Positions 58,348 to 64,000 of a stretch of 64,000 bases of DNA are shown here, piece after piece (the first letter of the stretch is position 1; every line of letters begins with the position of its first letter). Origin of the DNA: JALUZX01 sp964561605 (GTDB taxonomy: Bacteria; Planctomycetota; UBA1135; JALUZX01); NCBI GenBank assembly GCA_964561605.1, contig CAZLQD010000053.1, positions 1 through 64,000 of the forward strand. Direction: 5' to 3'. The notes under the pieces are model-generated. The model made no database searches, was not told the DNA's origin, and saw nothing but the letters and a program-made list of their open reading frames with translations. The translations under genes were made by a program, and so were the position numbers.

Positions 58348-60525
58348 CTACTGGGCGGGTTTCTTCTTCCCGCCCTCCTTGTAGTTCGCTTCGTTACGAA
58401 AGCCCGTGTAGCGGAAGCGCTTTCGCAAGGACTCGAAGGAGAGGGCCTTCTTGGTGAACTCGTGGACGACGTCGCCCTTGCGCTTGCGGATCTGGTCCTC
58501 CACCTCGCCGGGAGTCAGGTCCTCCACCTTCTTGGGGTGCCTGTCCAGCATGTGGACCACCAGGAAGGACCTGCTCGTGGGATCCTCCAGGACCTCCGAG
58601 ACCTGGCCCTTCTCGAGGCCTTCCAGCTTGGAGACGCCCTCGGTCCCCTCCAGGTATCGAAGGATGTCGTCTTCCTGGGCGTCCAGGAGGGCCGACTGGA
58701 ACTTGGCCAGGTTCTTGGGGAAAGGAGGGACCTTGACGAGGGGGACTTTCCGGGACTTGGCGTAGGAGGCGAAGATCTCCCCTGCCTTGGCCAGTTCGGC
58801 CTTCTTGAGATCCTCTTCCCGCTTCTTGCGCTCCTCCCGGCGGATCTCCTTCTCCTTCTCGGCCAAGGCGGCGAGCTGGGCCTTCTTCTCCTTCAAGGCC
58901 TTCCGGTAGACCTCCTTGGCCCGCTGGGGGATGTCCTTCCTGGCAAGGATCTTCTCGTCCTGGGCGATCTCCTTCTCCAGGTCGGACTTCAAGGTCTGGA
59001 TCCTCTTCTTCGCCGCCGCCTCGATCTCGTCGAGGATCTTCTTCACGCCCTCGGGGTTCGCCTTCTTGCCCTGGACCCTCAAACCGGCGAGGAAGTCCCG
59101 GGCGGCCTTCCCGGCCAACTCCTTGGACTTCTTCTTGTAGTAGAGGTCCAGGAGATCCTTGCGGATCTCCGAAAGGGGCCTGGGGACGTTCTCCTTCACC
59201 TGGACCACCCTGGCGAAGAAGACCGCCTCGCCCGAGGTCTGGACCTGGGGGATGAACTCTCCCTCGGCGGGGGCCAGGGCCGTGTAGGCCTGCTTCCAGC
59301 CCTCGAGGAAGGAGACCTTCTCCAGGTCCTTGGGGGCCTTCAGGCCCGTCCTGGCCACGTGGAGAAAGGGGAAGTTCTTGGAGAGAAAGGCCTTCAGGTC
59401 GAACTTCTTCCCTTCCTTCCGGGCCGCCCTGGTGGTCTCTGCGAAGACCAGGTCCAGGGCCTTCTCCACCTCCAGGATCCGCCGGATCTCGGCCTTCAAG
59501 GCCCGGTCCAGGGGGCGGTATTTCTTCTCCGCCGGTTTGGATGCGGGCCGGGAGGCCGGCTTGGAGGAAGGCTTGGAAGCGCTGCTCCCCGGTTTTTCCT
59601 TCAGCCGGTAGAGGGAATCCTTGTGCTCGTCGTAGTACCGGCCGATCTCGGCGTCTCCGATACTCTTCAGCGTCTTGTCCAGGCCTTCCAGGAATCTGGC
59701 TCCCGGACTCCCCTTGGCGGGCTTCAGGGCGGCCAGGGCCTTCTTGAAGGCCCCGGCCCGGGCCTTCTTCTCCACCCAGGCAACCTGGAGGTCCACGACC
59801 CGCCTCTCCAGGAAGGGTCCCTTCTCACCCTGGGGGAGTTCCTCCAGGAAGGCCAGGAGCTCCTTGTCGGAGATCTTCTTCTTCTTCAGGTCCTTCTCGA
59901 AGTCCTCCTCCTTCCAGGCCACGTATTCCACCTGGAAGACCTCCCCGGCCTTCTTCGCTTCGTCCAGGACGGAGAGGACCGAGGTGTTCTCCCCCGCCGC
60001 CAGGGTCTGGATGTAGAACTGGATCCTCTTGAGATCCATGAAAGCCTTTTCGAACTGGGGAACGGAGGTGTGGAAGAACCGGTGGACGATCTGCTCGTAC
60101 GACTCCTGGTCCTTCACCCTCCAGTAGTACTGGGCCAGGGGGGAATGGATGAAGTCCTGGATCACGGCGTCGCTCACACCGATCCCGGCGGCCTTGGATG
60201 CCAGGTAGAGGATGAGGACCCTGTCGAAGAGGTGGGACTTCTCCGCCTCGGATGCCCCCTCCTTGTCCCGGTCCAGGCCCATGTCGAGAAGGGGGAAGCG
60301 CTCCACGAAGAGCCTGAACACCATCTGGGCCGCCTCGTATTCCTGGATCGTGACCTGGTGCCGGGCGCCGTCCTGGAGGACCAGGGAGGGAAGGCCCTGG
60401 TTCGCCCCGCCGGTGCAACGGCTGAAGAAAGCGATCATGGTTCCCGTCACCGAGAAGGTGATGAGGGCGAAGAAGGCCAGGCCGAGCATCAAAGGCCGCT
60501 GGTATTTGTGGAAGAAGGAGGCCAT
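58348..60525 (-). CDS. membrane-anchored PpiD/SurA-like chaperone, 725 aa
   Basis: Probable periplasmic folding factor. One membrane helix lies near the N-terminus (MLGLAFFALITFSVTGTMIAFF), the rest outside. Residues ~45-210 match the SurA_N helical chaperone region (LFDRVLILYLASKAAGIGVSDAVIQDFI). A Ser/Pro/Lys repeat (SSKPASRPASKP) and Lys/Glu-rich helices follow. A parvulin-like part is seen around FARVVQVKENVPRPLSEIRKDL, but the full catalytic set is not clear. ATG at 60525 (MASFFHKYQRPLML) matches the usual PpiD start; upstream in-frame codons are rejected. It has its own promoter and terminator. Confidence 0.8.
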   Translation of the reverse strand: MASFFHKYQRPLMLGLAFFALITFSVTGTMIAFFSRCTGGANQGLPSLVLQDGARHQVTIQEYEAAQMVFRLFVERFPLLDMGLDRDKEGASEAEKSHLFDRVLILYLASKAAGIGVSDAVIQDFIHSPLAQYYWRVKDQESYEQIVHRFFHTSVPQFEKAFMDLKRIQFYIQTLAAGENTSVLSVLDEAKKAGEVFQVEYVAWKEEDFEKDLKKKKISDKELLAFLEELPQGEKGPFLERRVVDLQVAWVEKKARAGAFKKALAALKPAKGSPGARFLEGLDKTLKSIGDAEIGRYYDEHKDSLYRLKEKPGSSASKPSSKPASRPASKPAEKKYRPLDRALKAEIRRILEVEKALDLVFAETTRAARKEGKKFDLKAFLSKNFPFLHVARTGLKAPKDLEKVSFLEGWKQAYTALAPAEGEFIPQVQTSGEAVFFARVVQVKENVPRPLSEIRKDLLDLYYKKKSKELAGKAARDFLAGLRVQGKKANPEGVKKILDEIEAAAKKRIQTLKSDLEKEIAQDEKILARKDIPQRAKEVYRKALKEKKAQLAALAEKEKEIRREERKKREEDLKKAELAKAGEIFASYAKSRKVPLVKVPPFPKNLAKFQSALLDAQEDDILRYLEGTEGVSKLEGLEKGQVSEVLEDPTSRSFLVVHMLDRHPKKVEDLTPGEVEDQIRKRKGDVVHEFTKKALSFESLRKRFRYTGFRNEANYKEGGKKKPAQ

Positions 60526-60555
60526 ATGAAGAAATCTCTCCTGGGATGGAAACAC

Positions 60556-60580
60556 AAAAACGCCCCGAACCCCCGGGGCG
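60556..60580 (-). terminator. intrinsic terminator hairpin between scpB and ppiD
   Basis: On the minus strand CGCCCCG (60574-60580) pairs with CGGGGCG (60561-60567), then TTTTTGTGTTT. It ends scpB transcripts, yet lies downstream of the ppiD promoter at 60595-60623, so it is also inside the ppiD leader. Confidence 0.7.
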
Positions 60581-60594
60581 GCGGAAAGAGGCAC

Positions 60595-60623
60595 ATTCTA
60601 GGGAGCCCGGCCCGGCCAGGCAA
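60595..60623 (-). promoter_or_regulatory. promoter of the ppiD-like gene
   Basis: On the minus strand TTGCCT (60618-60623), 17 nt, TAGAAT (60595-60600). The -35 begins directly after the scpB stop codon. Start of transcription would be near 60588. Confidence 0.65.
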
Positions 60624-61442
60624 TCAGCCGTTCTTCCCTTCTTTGAGTTCTTTCAAGGAAGGAAGGTCTTTCAAGGATTTCAGCCCGAACCGGTCCAGGA
60701 AGGTCCTGGTCGTGGCGTAGAGCAAAGGTCTTCCCGGGACATCGGCCCTCCCGGCGACCTTGATGAGTTTTCTCTCCAGGAGGGCCCGGAGCATGGGACC
60801 GCACCGGACTCCCCGGATGTCCTCGATCTCGGCCCGGATGATGGGTTGCCTGTAGGCGATGACCGCCAGGGTCTCGAGGGCCGCCTGGGAGAGGGTCTCC
60901 CTCTTGCGGATCCCCCTGGACCGCACAAGGAAGGGGTGGAAGACCGGTCTGGTGAGGAGGCGGAAGCCCCTGCCGGCCCGGAAGAGCACATAGGGCCTCT
61001 CCCCACCTGCGAGGCGCTCCTCCAGGGCCTTCAGGGCGGAGGCCACCTCCCCCAGGGGCCTTCCCACGGCGGAGGCGAGCTTCTCGGGGGAAAGGGCCTC
61101 GGGCGAGGCGAAGAGAAGGGCCTCCAGCACATCTTCCAGGGAGATCCCTTCGGGCAGGGGAGGAGGGGGCGGAAGGGGAGGAGCTTCCTTCTCCTCCTGG
61201 GCCTTGCCCTCCATCCCCTCCTCTTCCCCTCCCTCCCCGGGCGGAGGGGGAGAGGGCTGCTCCTCCCCCGAAGACGGAGCAGGGGCGGGGGCTTCCTCCT
61301 CAGGGCTCACGCCTGGGGGGGGAGGAGGTGGTGTCCCGGCCTCCTTTCCCGGGGGCAAGGTTTCCTGGGGCGGATCGGGGGAGGGTCCTTCCTTGCCGGG
61401 AGTCTCCTCCTGCCGGGGAATGGGTTCCTGTTCCTCTTTCAT
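60624..61442 (-). CDS. scpB: segregation and condensation protein B, with Pro/Glu-rich N-terminus
   Basis: ScpB is the winged-helix kleisin partner in the SMC-ScpAB complex. From residue ~98 the two winged helices are typical: LEDVLEALLFASPEALSPEKLA, and LSQAALETLAVIAYRQPIIRAEIEDIRGV. The C-terminus LYATTRTFLDRFGLKSLKDLP is the ScpB signature. The first ~95 residues are Pro/Glu-rich and low complexity. A start at ATG 61214 would give 196 residues, the usual length, and has AGGAGGGG before it. ATG 61442 has AAGGGGCGCCC and overlaps the upstream gene by 143 bases. Which is used is open. ScpA and Smc are not in the window. Confidence 0.9.
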   Translation of the reverse strand: MKEEQEPIPRQEETPGKEGPSPDPPQETLPPGKEAGTPPPPPPGVSPEEEAPAPAPSSGEEQPSPPPPGEGGEEEGMEGKAQEEKEAPPLPPPPPLPEGISLEDVLEALLFASPEALSPEKLASAVGRPLGEVASALKALEERLAGGERPYVLFRAGRGFRLLTRPVFHPFLVRSRGIRKRETLSQAALETLAVIAYRQPIIRAEIEDIRGVRCGPMLRALLERKLIKVAGRADVPGRPLLYATTRTFLDRFGLKSLKDLPSLKELKEGKNG

Positions 61443-62472
61443 GGGCGCCCCTTGTAGAGTCCCCGGGGAAGAGCCGCAAGCCGTAACGTTTTCCCGCCGT
61501 TCCGAAGAAGGTCAGGATCTCCTCCGGGCTGGGAGGGGAACGGCGGATGCGGCGGCGGATCTCCTCCTCCAAGTCCCGGAACTTTCCGGGCTTGCCGGGA
61601 ATCCGTCGCTCCACCATCACGAGGAGCCAGACCTTCTTCCCCCCCGCCTCCTGGGGAATGGGGTCGCTCACCTTTCCCGGCTCAAGATCGAAGGCCACCC
61701 GCGCCACGGGGTGGTCGAAGTCCCGCGGGAATGGCGGGACCTCCCCTCCCCGGGCCCCCGACGGATCGAGGGAGTATTTCCGGGCCAGAGTGGCGAAATC
61801 GGCCCCGGCCCGAAGGGAACGGGCCAGCCTCTCCGCCAGGTCCCTGTCGGGAAGGACCATGAACCTGCACTGGACCCGGTCCTCCTTGAGAGCCGTGTAG
61901 ACCACCGTATAGGAGAGGAGGAGCTGTCTCGCGGCGATCTTCTCCAGCCAATCCTTGTACTCCCCGAGGCCCATCCCCAGTTCCTGGGCGGCGAAATCGG
62001 CAAGGGTGGCCTTGGGTCCCAGGGTTCGCCTGGCCCGCTCCAGGTCCTTCTTCATTCCCAGGCTCACCAGTCGTTCCACCTCGGAACGGGGAACCCGGAT
62101 GCCTTCCTTCCGGGCCACCTGGGCCGCCAGGGCGAGGTCCGCCATGGCCTGGAGCAGTTGGAGCCCCCTGCGGGGATCCTGCTCCATGAGGAAATCGAAG
62201 GCCTGGTGGGCGTAGACCCGGTGCCTCTCCAGGGAGAAGAGGACCCGGTCCCCCTTGCGGGGAAGGTCGAGGACGGAGAGATCCACCCAGCCCCCCTTGG
62301 GGGAGGCGGGCCGGGAAGAGGGACGGGCCTCTTCACGGCGGATTTCCCCCCTCTTTCCGCCGGAAGGGAGGGGAGGGGATTGGGGTGGCTGGAGGGAGCA
62401 GGCTCCCCCCAGGAGGAGGCTCAGTAGAAGAGGATGCGACGCCGCATCGCGTAGCCGTGGCAGGCTGGGCAT
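61300..62472 (-). CDS. parvulin-type peptidyl-prolyl isomerase, putative lipoprotein, 390 aa
   Basis: Envelope PPIase of the SurA/PrsA kind. The N-terminus has a signal with LLLSLLLGGAC (Cys25), lipobox-like but with Gly at -3. Residues ~75-200 are the helical chaperone part (LQAMADLALAAQVARKEGI). A parvulin domain lies at ~225-330: QCRFMVLPDRDLAERLARSL, FATLARKYSLDPSGARGGEVPPFP and FDLEPGKVSDPI. The last ~65 residues are basic and use rarer codons, and they overlap the scpB N-terminus. ATG at 62472 overlaps the end of the upstream gene by 52 bases. It is probably an outer- or inner-membrane-anchored chaperone. Confidence 0.8.
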   Translation of the reverse strand: MPSLPRLRDAASHPLLLSLLLGGACSLQPPQSPPLPSGGKRGEIRREEARPSSRPASPKGGWVDLSVLDLPRKGDRVLFSLERHRVYAHQAFDFLMEQDPRRGLQLLQAMADLALAAQVARKEGIRVPRSEVERLVSLGMKKDLERARRTLGPKATLADFAAQELGMGLGEYKDWLEKIAARQLLLSYTVVYTALKEDRVQCRFMVLPDRDLAERLARSLRAGADFATLARKYSLDPSGARGGEVPPFPRDFDHPVARVAFDLEPGKVSDPIPQEAGGKKVWLLVMVERRIPGKPGKFRDLEEEIRRRIRRSPPSPEEILTFFGTAGKRYGLRLFPGDSTRGAHERGTGTHSPAGGDSRQGRTLPRSAPGNLAPGKGGRDTTSSPPRREP

Positions 62473-63935
62473 TTGACTCGGATTTCCTTTCCCGAATTGG
62501 CGTCCAGGGCTGTGACGTATCCCGTTCCGCCGCAGGTGATGCAGGGATCGGCGTAGGCCTTCTTCACCTTCATGACGCCGGAGAACTCGGCGAAGTAGGC
62601 GATGATCCAGTTCTTCCTCTGGTTGACCGTGGCGTTCCTCCACCACTCCTCGGGGGTCATCTCCTCCTGGCCCTGGCCGGCGCCACGGCCGCCCCGGCGG
62701 TTCCGGTTCCGCCGGTTCTGGAGCTGGCGTCGCAGGAGTTCCTTGATCCTTCTCTGGAGCTCGTTCTCCCTGGCCCTCCGGGAATTCCCCTGGGTCAGGC
62801 GTCCCTCCAGGGGAGTCCCGGCGTAGGCCTTCTCCTTGGGAAGGAGGAAGGTCCCGTCGCCGTACCCCGCCCGCTGGGGCGATGCCAGGTGGTAGTCCTC
62901 CCTCTTGTCCCAGAGGGAACGGGCCTCGTCCGCCTCGATCCCGAACTGGGCCGCCACCTTCGAGAAGATCGTCTCTCCCATTTCGTTCTTGGCGAATTCC
63001 TTGACCTCCTCGGGGCCGACGTCCCGCTTCACCGCCTCTTCCTGGGCGAGCCGCCTCATGAGCTGGTAGACCCGCTGGGTCACCCTGGAAGCCAGGTACT
63101 TGGTCCGGTCCTTGAGGAGCTTCTCCTTCTGGGCGAGCCAGACCTGTTTCAAGGGTCCGGGCATCCGGTCCAGTTTCCGGTCCAGTTCCTCGGCGATGGC
63201 GAGGGCCCTCTTGAAGTCTCTCTGCCCCTTGGCCTGGCGAACCTTCTTCATGAGGTCCGTCAGGTCCTGGTTGCTCAGGGCCGCATCGATCTGCTTCAAG
63301 GCGTGTTCCACGGCGGCCTTGTTGCGGTAGTCCGGGGCCAGCTCCAGCACTTTCAGGAAGTGCTCCTTGGCGTGGACCAGGTCGCCGGCTCCCTTGAGGA
63401 TCCTCGCCAGGGTCTCGTTCTTGGCCGGATCGTCCCCGGGCTGGATCTCCTGGAGTTCCTTCTGGTAGAATTCTTCCGGCGTATAGACTTCCAGGGCGGG
63501 GACTTCGACCCACTCCGGCGTCCCCTCGATCAGGGCCGTCCGGATCTCGGTCTCCACCCCCCGCTTGCGGAGGACCACGACGCCCGGTCTCCTTCCAACG
63601 AAGATCCCGACGAAGCTCTTGGGCCGGGCCTGGCCGGGAAGGCGGACGGTGATCTTCCTGGCCTTCACGAGGACCTCCTCCTCGCTGTCGCCCACGAGCC
63701 CGGCCTTGGCCTTGAGGCGGCGGGCGTCGCCGGGCATCAGGTGCCGCCAGAGGATGTGGAGGAGCCCTCCGTTGTCGGAGCGGCGGAAGAGGAAACCCTC
63801 CTGGTCCGGTTCCCCCTCGATCTTGCCCAGGAGGACCTTCCCCGACTTGAGGCGGATCAACTCCGCCGGAAGGGGCCCGCAAAGGAGGAGCCAGACCGCC
63901 ACGAGGGAAAAGAAGGTTTTCCAGGATCTCGACAT
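62421..63935 (-). CDS. exported protein with DnaJ-type zinc finger, 504 aa
   Basis: No named family. The signal peptide is MSRSWKTFFSLVAVWLLLCGPLPA from ATG at 63935; two GTG codons lie just upstream. Next is an SM-like segment (LIRLKSGKVLLGKIEGEP). Residues ~150-235 look like helical repeats (AKEHFLKVLELAPDYRNKAAVEHAL). A long charged helical part ends in an Arg/Asn/Gly-rich stretch (RRNRNRRGGRGAG). The C-terminus has CITCGGTGYV then CPACHGYA, a DnaJ-like CxxCxGxG half-finger pair, unusual outside the cytoplasm. Just downstream lies the PPIase lipoprotein, with overlap. A role in envelope folding is a guess. Confidence 0.75.
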   Translation of the reverse strand: MSRSWKTFFSLVAVWLLLCGPLPAELIRLKSGKVLLGKIEGEPDQEGFLFRRSDNGGLLHILWRHLMPGDARRLKAKAGLVGDSEEEVLVKARKITVRLPGQARPKSFVGIFVGRRPGVVVLRKRGVETEIRTALIEGTPEWVEVPALEVYTPEEFYQKELQEIQPGDDPAKNETLARILKGAGDLVHAKEHFLKVLELAPDYRNKAAVEHALKQIDAALSNQDLTDLMKKVRQAKGQRDFKRALAIAEELDRKLDRMPGPLKQVWLAQKEKLLKDRTKYLASRVTQRVYQLMRRLAQEEAVKRDVGPEEVKEFAKNEMGETIFSKVAAQFGIEADEARSLWDKREDYHLASPQRAGYGDGTFLLPKEKAYAGTPLEGRLTQGNSRRARENELQRRIKELLRRQLQNRRNRNRRGGRGAGQGQEEMTPEEWWRNATVNQRKNWIIAYFAEFSGVMKVKKAYADPCITCGGTGYVTALDANSGKEIRVKCPACHGYAMRRRILFY

Positions 63936-64000
63936 TCCGCTCACCACCTCTCTCTCGCCTCCAAGCCTTCCATCCTACCTGGTTCCCCCACCGCCGCCCT

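Noticed and set aside
1..64000. CRISPR arrays, rRNA genes, insertion sequences
   Set aside because: No regularly spaced repeats, no rRNA signature segments and no transposase motifs were seen on either strand.

Overview
The window is a densely packed, high-GC bacterial chromosome segment with strong G/C preference at third codon positions and many 4-bp start/stop overlaps. It fits a Gram-negative member of the Planctomycetota or the wider PVC group. The support is a full lipid A/heptose LPS core set (gmhA, hldE, lpxK, lpxL-like, waaF-like, waaP-like), large secreted proteins with no recognisable family, kelch proteins carrying a C-terminal-type module I associate with planctomycete secreted proteins, a membrane-anchored Ser/Thr kinase, and a MamK-type actin. 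The phylum is inferred, not proven. No CRISPR array, rRNA or intact insertion sequence was seen.

Layout. 1-1.1 kb: a lower-GC stretch with a 70-residue GIY-YIG-like protein, then tmRNA (ssrA, tag ANADMALAA). 1.1-1.9 kb: smpB and tRNA-Leu(CAG). 2-9.7 kb: two secreted kelch proteins, a ZIP metal transporter, a 1003-residue secreted glycoside-hydrolase-like protein and an unknown. 9.8-16.8 kb: poly(A) polymerase/CCA enzyme with a basic tail, MgtE, GmhA, Lgt, and a TrkH/KtrB plus KtrA potassium system. 16.8-21.4 kb: a four-gene minus-strand module of BY-kinase/ParA-like ATPase, coiled-coil protein, MamK-like actin and an MglA GTPase-histidine kinase fusion. 21.5-28.8 kb: FHA-GAF-AAA+ sigma-54 activator, Ser/Thr kinase and exported protein, chained by ATGA overlaps. 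28.9-35.4 kb: MEMO-family protein, heptosyltransferase, Tex and a glycosyltransferase. 35.4-45.9 kb: a ten-gene minus-strand run, fabD-lpxK-lpxL-hldE-radical SAM-split hldE pair-two HD/HD-GYP proteins-waaP-like kinase. 46-64 kb: unknown exported proteins, ALDH7-type dehydrogenase, rpoZ, a TIGR03960-type radical SAM protein, a GlnD/GlnE-like two-domain nucleotidyltransferase, thrB with a structured leader, an acyltransferase, a PpiD-like chaperone, scpB, a parvulin-type lipoprotein and an exported zinc-finger protein.

How it works together. The 30-46 kb region makes lipid A and heptose core: FabD feeds acyl-ACP, LpxK and LpxL finish lipid A, GmhA and the Hld enzymes make ADP-heptose, and the WaaF-like, GT4 and WaaP-like proteins build and phosphorylate the core. 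Lgt and the parvulin proteins serve envelope lipoprotein and protein maturation. The MamK-MglA-BY-kinase module is the best candidate for an undescribed system: filament, small GTPase switch, phosphorelay and tyrosine-kinase-type ATPase in one apparent operon.

Regulation. Several core genes share a promoter form of about TTGCCN, 16-17 nt, then TAnAAT (tRNA-Leu, rpoZ, thrB, ppiD), and clear intrinsic terminators follow rpoZ and ppiD.
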